Assembly (NCBI RefSeq): GCF_035916875.1
Contig: NZ_JAXUHN010000054.1
Coordinates: forward strand, 1 to 55,750
Length of the DNA: 55,750 nucleotides
Direction: 5' to 3'
Source: Methylomicrobium sp035916875
GTDB lineage: Bacteria > Pseudomonadota > Gammaproteobacteria > Methylococcales > Methylomonadaceae
Below the pieces are notes generated by a model, which was not told the DNA's origin, searched no databases, and worked only from the letters and a program-made list of their open reading frames with translations. Of this stretch, positions 8,418-17,148 are shown in pieces (within the stretch, counting starts at the first letter, position 1; every line of letters begins with the position of its first letter). Made by a program: the position numbers and the translations under genes.

Positions 8418-10355
8418 TTAATAACACAAAGTCAGCGGCAGCCTGACCACAAACAGCGATCCTCTGCCGGGTTCACTGTCGATCGCGATCGTGCCGCCCA
8501 TCATTTCACAAAATTTCTTCGTGATAGTTAGGCCCAAGCCTGTGCCACCGTATTTGCGCGTGGTCGAGTTGTCGGCTTGGGTAAACGCAGCAAAAACCTT
8601 GCCAACCTGGTCCTGGCTCATACCGATGCCGGTATCGCGCACCGCGAACACGATCCAGTTGTTTTCTGGCTCGGCGTCCACCGCAACGCTAAAATTGATT
8701 TCGCCCGCATGCGTGAATTTGCCGGCATTGCTGAGCAGATTCAATAGGATTTGTCTTAATTTGACAGAATCGGTTGTGATGGCCGGCACGTTTTCGGGGC
8801 AGTCGATGCAAAATGTGTTTGCGTTTTTATCGATGATCGGTCGCACGGTATTGGTCACCTCCTCAATCACCGAAAGTAAATGGACCTCTTCAAGGCACAA
8901 CTCCATCTTGCCAGCTTCGATCTTGGACAAATCGAGGATTTCGTTGATGATGGCCAGCAAATGCACCGCCGAGGAATGAATTTTCAACAAATCACCGATA
9001 GATTGATTTTGTCCCGATTCTTTGGCTTCCTCGAGCAGCATCTCGCTGTAGCCGATGATCGCATTCATCGGTGTTCGTAGTTCGTGTGACATATTGGCCA
9101 GAAAGGCACTTTTGGCGCTGTTCGCTTCTTCGGCGACCGCCCGCGCCTTTTGCGCTTCAGCGATCGCTTTGGACAATTCGATTTCGGTTTGCTTGAGTTC
9201 GGTGATGTCGGTCCGGATCGCGACAGTACCGGTATTCCATACACGCCTTTCGCTGACCCGCATCCACCGGTCGCCCTTGAAATGCTCGATAAAGTTTTCC
9301 CGCGGTGTGCGGTGCCGCGCCATCCGTTCGGCCAGCCACTCTTCCTCGCAGCCGTCAGCGTCGAGAATCATCTTGGCCTGGGCAGCTCCGCGCATGATCG
9401 TTTCAAAAGACATGCCCGGTAGGATCGGTACGCCGAAGTTCATAATTTCGCGATAGCGCTGATTGCATTCGACCAGGCGGTCTTCCATGTCGAACAGGCA
9501 AAAACCGTCAGGGATGCTTTCTATGGCTTCCCGCATGCGAAAGCGGCTGACTGCTTCATCAATTGTTGCTTGCTGAATCCGGCTGTCGACGATCGTGATG
9601 AAAATCGCCAGTGAGGCAATCAATACAGAGGTGAATGACACCCAGAAAACGAGTGCGGCAGTATTTAAAGAGCTTTGTGCCCAGACTGGCGAGGTATCGC
9701 CGGCAAAAAAATAGGTTGCCGCCATACCCGAATAATGCATGCCTGAAACAGCAAAGCCCATCACCATGGCAGCGCCGATTTTAGTCCATATCGCGCCGGA
9801 GCCTTTTTTATTGCGCCCCATTATAAAGTCGATTGTCAACGCAACACCCGATAGCACCACGGCTGTCAGCACGGAAAGCGCTACCAGCTTGGGTTCGAAC
9901 AACATGATTAAGCGGTGGGAGATGCCTTGCATGGCGGCCATGCCGATATAATGCATCGCGCCGATGCCGAACCCCATTAGCACGCTGGCCAAGATGATTA
10001 ATTTGCTGATTTTAGAACGGCTGATGACTTCCAGCATCACGTAGCTGGATAATATGACCGGTGCGGTGGACAAGATCGTGATGGATATGTCATAGCTCAC
10101 CGCAATCGGCAACTTAAGCGCTAGCATCGCGATGAAATGCATCGCCCAAACACCGCCGCCCATCGTCAATGAGCCGGCCAGCAGCCAGACTCGACGTTTA
10201 TTGCCGGAATCGGCGGCGCGGATGCGCCCCGCGACGCTGAGAGCCGCATAAGACGCCAGACTGACGATCGCGATCGACAGTGCGACCAGACCTGCGTCGT
10301 AATGGGCTTCCAGTGCCAGGCTCAAGTCTCTGCCGTCGTAGAAATAATGGTTCAT
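8418..10355 (-). CDS. MHYT-PAS membrane sensor histidine kinase
   Basis: A 645-residue inner-membrane sensor kinase. The N-terminal ~255 residues form a seven-span MHYT domain, with the signature at three places: MHF at 72-74, MHY at 134-136 and MHY at 206-208. MHYT domains are predicted to bind a metal (copper) through these Met/His residues and to sense O2, CO or NO. A PAS-like domain (about 274-390) follows, then HisKA with His424 in NMSHELRTPMN, then HATPase with LLSNAGKF, DTGIGMS and GGTGLGLTI. It is third in the hoxX operon, between two receiver genes, and is the obvious input kinase of the group. Confidence 0.92.
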   Translation of the reverse strand: MNHYFYDGRDLSLALEAHYDAGLVALSIAIVSLASYAALSVAGRIRAADSGNKRRVWLLAGSLTMGGGVWAMHFIAMLALKLPIAVSYDISITILSTAPVILSSYVMLEVISRSKISKLIILASVLMGFGIGAMHYIGMAAMQGISHRLIMLFEPKLVALSVLTAVVLSGVALTIDFIMGRNKKGSGAIWTKIGAAMVMGFAVSGMHYSGMAATYFFAGDTSPVWAQSSLNTAALVFWVSFTSVLIASLAIFITIVDSRIQQATIDEAVSRFRMREAIESIPDGFCLFDMEDRLVECNQRYREIMNFGVPILPGMSFETIMRGAAQAKMILDADGCEEEWLAERMARHRTPRENFIEHFKGDRWMRVSERRVWNTGTVAIRTDITELKQTEIELSKAIAEAQKARAVAEEANSAKSAFLANMSHELRTPMNAIIGYSEMLLEEAKESGQNQSIGDLLKIHSSAVHLLAIINEILDLSKIEAGKMELCLEEVHLLSVIEEVTNTVRPIIDKNANTFCIDCPENVPAITTDSVKLRQILLNLLSNAGKFTHAGEINFSVAVDAEPENNWIVFAVRDTGIGMSQDQVGKVFAAFTQADNSTTRKYGGTGLGLTITKKFCEMMGGTIAIDSEPGRGSLFVVRLPLTLCY

Positions 10356-10388
10356 CGCGGCTTAGGCGGATGTTGTTACACAAATTGA

Positions 10389-11237
10389 CTAAAGATCCGC
10401 TCGGCTCTGCCGCCAAATCATCGCGAGTTGTCTGACAAAGCCATGCATCAGGCTCACGATCAATTCGGGCGGGCTAAAACGGCTTTTAAACAAAAACGCA
10501 ACCTTTGCCTGGGAAGGGCTGCCACGTACTTCGATCAGCCAGTAACCTTGATCATCCCGAATATAGCGGTCGCCCGCGGGATTCAGCGGCACGCCTTCCT
10601 CAGCGCCAAGCCGCTCCATCAATAGCATGCCACGGTCCGCATCGATTTCATCGGCAAACAGTACCTGGCCGTCAACGATCAGCCAGCGCGGCGTTTCGGC
10701 CTGTTCAGGACTGAGGCCGCCAATCGGCGAAAGTGTATAAAGTAGCTTTCTTTGTGATCCCGCAGCCTCGACCAGATTGTTCGACAATTCGATGGTCGCC
10801 AGTGCCATGCCGTAGGCGAGATATTGGCGGATGCTGCTTTTAATCAACGAATACAGCTTGTCTTCGGTTGCTTCGACCTTCGTGAAATAGCCGTTAATAT
10901 CGTAGCGATCGATAACCTCGCGTTCCGGTGCGATACCCGGCTGGCCGGTGCGGATATAGATTTGGGTTAGTTTATTGCCAAGGTTGTTGCGGATAAAATC
11001 GCAGAGTTCAAGCCCTGCTCGTTCGGTTTCCATTACCACATCGAGCATGGCGACAGCTAAAGAACAGCCAACTTCAACGTCGTCATTGATCAGCCAAATC
11101 GCTTCCTGTTTACTGCACGCGGTATAAATTTTTAGCGGCAAGCCATAGACTTCGAAATTTTTCATCGCCAGCTTTGAAATCGCCAGCACATCGGGTTCAT
11201 CGTCGACTAACAAAACCGGCCAGTGTTTGAAAAACAT
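10389..11237 (-). CDS. Response regulator with unassigned C-terminal domain
   Basis: A 282-residue protein starting with a receiver domain: VDDEPDV, phospho-acceptor Asp66 in MLDVVME and Lys120. The RTGQPG turn at 96-101 is typical of the receivers found in DUF3369-type regulators. After about residue 140 the sequence matches nothing I know: it has no DNA-binding, GGDEF, EAL or HD-GYP motif. It ends in a helical segment (SPPELIVSLMHGFVRQLAMIWRQ). An AAGGAGG ribosome-binding site supports the start. It lies 10 bases after hoxX and 33 bases before the MHYT kinase. Confidence 0.85.
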   Translation of the reverse strand: MFFKHWPVLLVDDEPDVLAISKLAMKNFEVYGLPLKIYTACSKQEAIWLINDDVEVGCSLAVAMLDVVMETERAGLELCDFIRNNLGNKLTQIYIRTGQPGIAPEREVIDRYDINGYFTKVEATEDKLYSLIKSSIRQYLAYGMALATIELSNNLVEAAGSQRKLLYTLSPIGGLSPEQAETPRWLIVDGQVLFADEIDADRGMLLMERLGAEEGVPLNPAGDRYIRDDQGYWLIEVRGSPSQAKVAFLFKSRFSPPELIVSLMHGFVRQLAMIWRQSRADL

Positions 11238-11247
11238 GACGGCCTCC

Positions 11248-13041
11248 TTAATAAGCCAAAGGTTGTCTTAATTCGCTGAGTTTGGCAGCGTCTAGACGCA
11301 TATGCTTGGCCAGATAAGCCGCGGTTTCCTTCGGTCTGACTTTATGCACGAAGTTGTAGCGGGCTTCATGATAATTGACTTCGCCGCCGTAAAATTTGCC
11401 CGAAAAGTTGATTTTCATTTTCTGCAATTCGGCGGCGCGATAGGCGGCCAATGGTTTTACGCGCTCGTCCTTTTGGCGGATTTTAAGCTTTTCTTCGAGC
11501 AATCGGGGGTATTGAGGGTCCGCCGCCAAAGCTTCCGCTTTTTGGCGGATCTGCAGCAGAAATTCATCATAGTGGTCGGACAAAATCTCATCGATAAAGC
11601 CGATTGCCTTAGCCTTTTTGGTGCCGATAGGCAGCGGAGTCTCGGTCAGTTCCAGGGCCTTGACCGGCCCGACCCGCTTCGGTAGAGAATAGGTCCAGTA
11701 TTCGGAGCCGTATAAACCCATCGTTTTATAATGCGGATTGAATATCACCCCTTCGCGCGCCCAGACCTTGTCGGCAGCCAGAATTGCCATCGCGCCGCCC
11801 GCGCCGCAGCCGCCCCAGACCGCGGATATGGTCAATTTGTTTTCGGTGGTCAAAATTTCATAAACGAAATCGTCGATCGCATTGATATTGCGCCAGGATT
11901 CGTTGGCCGGATTCTCTGCTGCTTCGATTGCGTTCAGATGAATGCCGTTCGACCAAAAATCGCTGCCGCCCATTAAAACAAGGACTTTAGTTTGCCGCGC
12001 CAGCGCCTGGCGGTAGGATTCGGCCAACCGTCGGCATTGCGAGGTCGACATTGCGCCGTTATGAAAATTAAAATGGAGATAGCCGACCTGATTTTTTTCG
12101 TCATACCAGATTTCCTTGAATGTTGCCTCCGTGCCCGTGAATAATGGATCGATCGGCGATTCTGGCGTGTCAATTAATACGCTGCCCAACACTTTTGCTG
12201 CCGGCAGCTTGAAATCGAAGTGTTTGTCATGCGACAGAAAGCGTTTGTAGAACGGGATTTTGACGATGTTCTTGCGCTTCAGATGCGAAATCCAGACCGC
12301 TCCATCGATCGCTGCGCGGCAGATCGCGCCATGGCGTTGCGCAATGATCGCGCCCGGCTGCCAGCCTTGCAGCATGCTTTCTTCGTGTGCGCCGTAGAGA
12401 TAATATTCCTGGCCGTCTATCACATCGAGTACGCCGGGCGCACTATCGGCTGCGTTGATTTTTTTGAGGATCGTCGCGACATGGTCATGTTCCCAATCGA
12501 TCCTGCGTTCATGCTGTTTCATCAAGGGTCGAAGTTCGCCGCGCACGTCGGGTTTTGAATAATCGAGCGGTTCAGGCCGGTAGCTGCCGGATTCGACGCG
12601 CTTGACGGCTAAAAGCATCGCTTTGATCGCAGCCTGGGTCAGCTCGCGTCGGTAGATCCCCGCCTTGCTGGCCGGGCGCATCGTAAAAGTCTCGCTCGCC
12701 CAGATATCGCCGGCGTCCATGTCCTCAACCGCCTGCAACACGGTGACGCCCCACTCCTGTTCCTCGTTCATGATCGCCCAGTCCAGCGACGACGGCCCCC
12801 GGTCGCCCTTGATGCCAGGATGGATAATGAAGCAATGGTTCTTGCTCCACACGTCTTCCGGTATTTTTTCCTTTAGGAACGGACAGATAATCACATCGGG
12901 TTGAAACAAGGTTACGCCTTTTCGGACATCGTCCGGACTCAATGCCAGCGTGATCGAAATGTCATGGCCCAAGGCTTCCAGCTCCACATGCGCGCGTTGG
13001 CACAAGCCGTTGTAGGATGATGAAATCAGTAAAATTCGCAT
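11248..13041 (-). CDS. hoxX: HoxX/HypX-type CO-producing hydrogenase maturation protein
   Basis: HoxX transfers the formyl group of N10-formyl-tetrahydrofolate to coenzyme A and decarbonylates formyl-CoA to CO; in hydrogen bacteria this CO becomes a ligand of the [NiFe]-hydrogenase active site. I chose the ATG at 13041 (MRILLISSSYNG) because AGGAGA precedes it, giving 597 residues. The N-terminal half is a formyltransferase fold with IHPGIKGDRGPSSLDWAI and VEDMDAGDIW. The C-terminal half is an enoyl-CoA hydratase-like domain with GGCGAGGAMA and the HoxX hallmark LYGSEYWTY (about residues 443-451). No hydrogenase, hyp or hox gene is nearby. Instead hoxX heads an operon of four phosphorelay genes. 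A 7-bp hairpin (13073-13091) sits in its leader. Confidence 0.9.
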   Translation of the reverse strand: MRILLISSSYNGLCQRAHVELEALGHDISITLALSPDDVRKGVTLFQPDVIICPFLKEKIPEDVWSKNHCFIIHPGIKGDRGPSSLDWAIMNEEQEWGVTVLQAVEDMDAGDIWASETFTMRPASKAGIYRRELTQAAIKAMLLAVKRVESGSYRPEPLDYSKPDVRGELRPLMKQHERRIDWEHDHVATILKKINAADSAPGVLDVIDGQEYYLYGAHEESMLQGWQPGAIIAQRHGAICRAAIDGAVWISHLKRKNIVKIPFYKRFLSHDKHFDFKLPAAKVLGSVLIDTPESPIDPLFTGTEATFKEIWYDEKNQVGYLHFNFHNGAMSTSQCRRLAESYRQALARQTKVLVLMGGSDFWSNGIHLNAIEAAENPANESWRNINAIDDFVYEILTTENKLTISAVWGGCGAGGAMAILAADKVWAREGVIFNPHYKTMGLYGSEYWTYSLPKRVGPVKALELTETPLPIGTKKAKAIGFIDEILSDHYDEFLLQIRQKAEALAADPQYPRLLEEKLKIRQKDERVKPLAAYRAAELQKMKINFSGKFYGGEVNYHEARYNFVHKVRPKETAAYLAKHMRLDAAKLSELRQPLAY

Positions 13042-13393
13042 AATGGCTTCTCCTCTATTTTTGTTATGGCGGGCCAGGCTTTTAGCCTGGCATCCGCTTC
13101 GTTCTTCCCGAAAGGGGGCGCGCACAAGCTAGCCCGCAAAGTCAAACGATTGATTTTCCATGGTTCCGGGCAGCGAGGCAAATTCGCTCCGCTACCGAAT
13201 ACGGAAAACAACCGACGCTTTAGGGGGGGCGCTAGCCCTACGGTACACAGGTATGATGAGCCTGTCCGTGCGAGATTTTTTGCTTATGAAGCGTGTCTGG
13301 GGCACTTGCATAAGCATGACGGTCGTTATGATTCGTGAGCACCTCCTCATTTGGCCTGCGAGAGTCGGTTCAGCCCGATACGTGCTGCCTGGT
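13042..13393. other. Leader of hoxX and intergenic region
   Basis: No gene is supported. A perfect 7-bp hairpin (13073-13079 with 13085-13091, five-base loop) lies 32 bases upstream of the hoxX start and would be in its 5' leader. I looked for a sigma-54 promoter, as at many hydrogenase operons, and found none. Confidence 0.5.
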
Positions 13394-14401
13394 CTATTTA
13401 AAATTCGCCCTATACTCCTGAGGCGTAATATTCAAAAACCGTTGAAACGTACGGCGCATTTGTTCTGCGTTATTGAAACCACATTTGCCTGCAACGCTTT
13501 CCATCGGTTGATCGGAGCGCAGTATCATGTTGCGCGCCGCTTCGAGGCGAGTGCGCTCGACAAATTTTGCCGGGGTCATGCCGATTTCATGGCAAAAAAC
13601 GCGCGAGAAATTTCTGGGGCTCATCGCCATGCGGTCGGCGAGTGTTTCCACGCTCAAGTCTTCCTCGGGATGGCTGGCGATCCAGGCTTGCAATTCGCGG
13701 AAATCCTTACGGTTTTTCGCCTCGTTAAATGCAAAACTGCTGAATTGCGATTGGCCTCCAGGCCGGCGCATGAAGATCAGCATGCCGCGCGCGACGCTTG
13801 CGGCAGCTTCCCAGCCCCAGTCTTCTTCGACTAGGCTCAAGGCCAAATCGATGCCGGCGGTGACGCCGCCGGATGTGTAAATACTGCCGTCGCGGACGAA
13901 GATTTTGTCAGGCAGAATCTGAACCTTCCGGTATTGCCTCGCCATTTGCTCGCAATACAGCCAGTGAGTGGTGGCTTTGCGGTTGTTCAACAATCCGCCT
14001 TCGGCCAACAAAAACGCGCCGGTGCATATCGACACCATGCGCCTGACCTTGGGCATCATGCACTGCAGCCACTGGACCAGCTTTTGATCGGTCCAGGAAT
14101 CAACCGAAAATGGCGCTCCGGTCACCATCAAGGTATCGATGCCGTCAGGAACGTCGTCATAAGCAAAATCCGCGAGAATGCGCATGCCGGATGCGGTTTT
14201 GATCGGCCCCGCCTGTTCCGCGATCAGCGACAACGAATAGACCGACTCGGTTTCGGCAATTTGTCCCGCCATACGCAGTGCGTAATTCGCGAAGCAAAAC
14301 ACATCCATGGGTCCTGCTACGTCCACGATTTCGCAGTCCGGGTAGACCACCATCGCGATGTGGCGATGCTGCAAGATGATCGATTGTCTGGCATGAGTCA
14401 T
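13394..14401 (-). CDS. GlxA-family AraC-type transcriptional regulator
   Basis: A 335-residue cytoplasmic regulator. An N-terminal DJ-1/PfpI (class I amidotransferase-like) domain, about residues 12-185, includes the nucleophile-elbow motif SICTGAFLLAEGG. A C-terminal AraC pair of helix-turn-helices (about 225-335) carries MSPRNFSRVFCHEIGMTPAKFVE and CGFNNAEQMRRTFQRFLNITPQEY. Such regulators often control amine, amino-acid or one-carbon genes. It lies 352 bases upstream of hoxX in the same direction, so it may be the transcription factor of that operon, though it has no receiver domain. Confidence 0.9.
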   Translation of the reverse strand: MTHARQSIILQHRHIAMVVYPDCEIVDVAGPMDVFCFANYALRMAGQIAETESVYSLSLIAEQAGPIKTASGMRILADFAYDDVPDGIDTLMVTGAPFSVDSWTDQKLVQWLQCMMPKVRRMVSICTGAFLLAEGGLLNNRKATTHWLYCEQMARQYRKVQILPDKIFVRDGSIYTSGGVTAGIDLALSLVEEDWGWEAAASVARGMLIFMRRPGGQSQFSSFAFNEAKNRKDFRELQAWIASHPEEDLSVETLADRMAMSPRNFSRVFCHEIGMTPAKFVERTRLEAARNMILRSDQPMESVAGKCGFNNAEQMRRTFQRFLNITPQEYRANFK

Positions 14402-14675
14402 GGAAATCGTCCCCCCGTGGCTTTTGGAGTAGCTGTTAGATTGTTACTTTTTTTTGCCGGATAAAAGACAAAAATCCCGCAATTTCGGACAATCTTAAGT
14501 CGGGGGGCATTTCAAACCAAGCGCATTTTTAATCTGCGATAGTTGTTTGTATGGGCTGGAGAGAGGGCGCGGTGAAAAATTCGAGCCGGGCGGGATTATA
14601 AATCCTGCCTGGTTCCCGTTACCATTCGAGATGATACGAATAAGGGCATTCGAGGGAGTTATTTTGAAGGCCGTG
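14402..14675. other. Non-coding region beside the GFA remnant
   Basis: No gene can be supported. An overlapping minus-strand open frame (14495-14791) is in a different frame from the GFA remnant and has no ribosome-binding site. Confidence 0.4.
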
Positions 14676-15067
14676 TTATGCGCCTGGGCTCTTATGGATC
14701 GGAGCATGGGCATTGCCCTTCCAATGCTTTCCATCAAATGGAACAATTTTGATCGAACGGGGTTTTTCTTGTAAACACCTGAGATTGACATCTACCCCGT
14801 CGGGATTGGATCTGGGGATGGAGAATGATTTGATTCAGCAAACCTGACAAAACGTGTGCCGGGCGATACCGCTATTGAAACGATGGGCGGTGATCGCGGC
14901 TTGTCCCGACAGCAGTTTGAATTTTGAATGCGGGACGATCAGGCGAGGGAAGCCTACCATTGTGCAGATCGCGCAATTACAGTCTTCAACCTCAATGTCT
15001 CCGGTGTTTCGACTGTAAATTGAACTCTGTCGCAGTGGCAGCCGCCATGATAGATTACTGCATTCAT
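14676..15067 (-). pseudogene. Frameshifted GFA-family gene (formaldehyde-activating-like)
   Basis: This is a decayed gene of the glutathione-dependent formaldehyde-activating (GFA) zinc-protein family, readable over its whole length. It starts MNAVIYHGGCHCDRV at 15067. One lost base near 15010 moves the frame to EVEDCNCAICTMVGFPRLIV and continues to HTFCQVC. There an in-frame TGA (14835-14837) stands where the family has Gly. The same frame then goes on as IKSFSIPRSNPDGVDVNLRCL and ends PFDGKHWKGNAHAP near 14676. All three zinc motifs (CHC, CNCAIC, CQVC) survive, so inactivation looks recent. The 392-base span is 130 codons plus two bases, as a single deletion predicts. Confidence 0.85.
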
Positions 15068-15177
15068 CTCGATCGAAAAAATAATAAACGATGCGCATCG
15101 CCTGGAGTCAGGCGGGATATTCATCCCGCACGCTCCAGGTCGAATAACTTTCCTTCTCGATAGGAAGAAGGATTGTC

Positions 15178-16998
15178 TTAATCGTAAACGAACACGTTCG
15201 TCGCACCGGTTTCGGCGGAGGAAGCGTTCAACCGGAAGCCCGCGAACAGTTCGCGGCCCATGCCGTGATGGTGATCCTTGGCGCTGTTGACCGCGGGTTT
15301 GCGCGCATTGAACTCGTCCTTGTCGACCAGCACGTTCACTTCGCCGGTTTCGGTGTTCAAATAAATCATGTCGCCGTTGCGCACTTTCGCGAGCGGGCCT
15401 CCGTCGGCGCATTCCGGGCACATGTGGATCGCCGAAGGGATCTTGCCGGAGGCGCCGGACATCCGTCCGTCGGTGATCAAGGCGACCTTGTAGCCTTTGT
15501 CCTGCAGCAGACCCAACGGCGGAGTCAGTTTGTGCAGCTCCGGCATGCCGTTCGATTTCGGCCCCTGGAAGCGGATCACCGCGATGAAATCCTTGTCCAG
15601 TTCACCGCGTTTGAAGGCAGCCATCATGTCGTCCTGATCGTCGAACACGACGGCCGGCGCCTGCACTTCGCGGTGATCCTTGCTGACCGCGGACACCTTC
15701 GAGACGCCGCGGCCCAGATTGCCGTGCATTACATGCAGGCCGCCCGATGCGTCGAATGGCGAGGCGACGGTTCTGAGCACTTCGGGGTCGAGCGAGGCCG
15801 CTGGGCTGGGTTCCCACACCAGGTGGCCGTCTTTCAGTTTCGGCTCCTGGGTGTAGTTTTTCAGGCCCTTGCCGTTCGCGATGGTCAGAATGTCTTCATG
15901 CAGCAGGCCGTTGGCCAGGAGCTCGGCGATCAGCACGCCCATGCCGCCGGCGGCATGGAAATGGTTCACGTCCGCCGGGCCGTTCGGATAGATGCGGGTC
16001 AATAGCGGTACGATCCGCGACAGCGCATCGAAATCGTCCCAGTTGATAATGATGCCGGCCGCGCGCGCGATCGCGATCAGGTGCATCGTGTGGTTGGTCG
16101 AGCCGCCGGTCGAGAGCAGGCCGATAATTGCATTCAGAATCGCTTTCTCGTTAATCACATGGCCGATCGGGCGGAAATCGTTGCCCAGTGCGGTGAATTT
16201 GAGTACTTGCTGTGCGGCAGCCTTGGTTAGTTCGTCGCGTAGCGGCGTGTAAGGATTCACGAACGAGGAGCCGGGCAGATGCAGTCCCATGATTTCGACC
16301 ATCATCTGGTTGCTGTTCGCGGTGCCGTAGAAGGTGCAGGTGCCGGGGCCGTGATAGGACTTCGATTCGGACTCGAGCAGCTCCTGGCGGGTGATCTTGC
16401 CGTCGGCGAATTTTTGCCGGGCGCGCGATTTTTCCTTGTTGGTGATGCCGCTGGTCATCGGTCCGGCCGGCACGAACACGGCCGGCAGATGGCCGAAAGT
16501 CAATGCGCCGATCAACAGGCCCGGCACGATCTTGTCGCAGACGCCGAGATACAGCGCGCCGTCGAACATGTTGTGGCTGAGGCCGACCGCGGTCGCCATC
16601 GCGATCACGTCGCGACTGAACAGTGACAATTCCATGCCGGGCTGGCCCTGGGTGATGCCGTCGCACATCGCCGGCACGCCGCCCGCGAACTGGGCGACGC
16701 CGCCGGCTTCATGGATCGCAGCTTTGATCAGCGCCGGGGCATCCTTGTATGGCTCGTGCGCGGACAGCATGTCGTTGTAGGAGGAAATGATCGCGATGTT
16801 CGCTTTTTGCGGGCCGGCCAGATCGGCTTTTTCGGCCGCGGAACAGGCTGCGAATCCGTGCGCGAGGTTGCCGCAGCCAAGCGTCAGACGGCGCGGGCCT
16901 TGTTCGACCGCCGAATCTACGCGGGCAAGATAAATCGCGCGGCTTTCGCGGCTGCGTTTGACTACGTCACGAGTGACTTTTTCAATGACTGGATGCAT
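15178..16998 (-). CDS. edd: 6-Phosphogluconate dehydratase
   Basis: Edd converts 6-phosphogluconate to 2-keto-3-deoxy-6-phosphogluconate, the first specific step of the Entner-Doudoroff pathway. The 606 residues match the usual ~603. Iron-sulfur-cluster Cys motifs of the IlvD/Edd family are seen (AMCDGITQGQPGMELS, GVCDKIVPG), with TSGITNKEK, STGGSTNHTMH and the C-terminal DGRMSGASGKIPSAIH. It lies 150 bases downstream of zwf in the same direction, so glucose-6-phosphate oxidation and dehydration are probably co-expressed. No eda (aldolase) or pgl gene is in the window. Confidence 0.97.
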   Translation of the reverse strand: MHPVIEKVTRDVVKRSRESRAIYLARVDSAVEQGPRRLTLGCGNLAHGFAACSAAEKADLAGPQKANIAIISSYNDMLSAHEPYKDAPALIKAAIHEAGGVAQFAGGVPAMCDGITQGQPGMELSLFSRDVIAMATAVGLSHNMFDGALYLGVCDKIVPGLLIGALTFGHLPAVFVPAGPMTSGITNKEKSRARQKFADGKITRQELLESESKSYHGPGTCTFYGTANSNQMMVEIMGLHLPGSSFVNPYTPLRDELTKAAAQQVLKFTALGNDFRPIGHVINEKAILNAIIGLLSTGGSTNHTMHLIAIARAAGIIINWDDFDALSRIVPLLTRIYPNGPADVNHFHAAGGMGVLIAELLANGLLHEDILTIANGKGLKNYTQEPKLKDGHLVWEPSPAASLDPEVLRTVASPFDASGGLHVMHGNLGRGVSKVSAVSKDHREVQAPAVVFDDQDDMMAAFKRGELDKDFIAVIRFQGPKSNGMPELHKLTPPLGLLQDKGYKVALITDGRMSGASGKIPSAIHMCPECADGGPLAKVRNGDMIYLNTETGEVNVLVDKDEFNARKPAVNSAKDHHHGMGRELFAGFRLNASSAETGATNVFVYD

Positions 16999-17148
16999 AG
17001 TGAGTACCTGCTGAGCGGCGATCTCTTAAAGTTCGCCAATGATAATGAATAAATCTTATGAGCTAAAAGCAAGCTGGATCGTTCCGAAAGCGGGTGGATA
17101 AGCGAAGCGCGCTGGTGCCCTGCGGCTATTCGCTCCGCGCCGCTACCC

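Noticed and set aside
13060..13240. Similarity to 17095-17150 (shared TTCGCTCCGC and neighbouring GC-rich words), considered as a dispersed repeat
   Set aside because: The shared words are short and not collinear over a useful length.
14495..14791. Minus-strand open frame of 98 codons
   Set aside because: It overlaps the GFA pseudogene in another frame, has no ribosome-binding site and resembles no protein.
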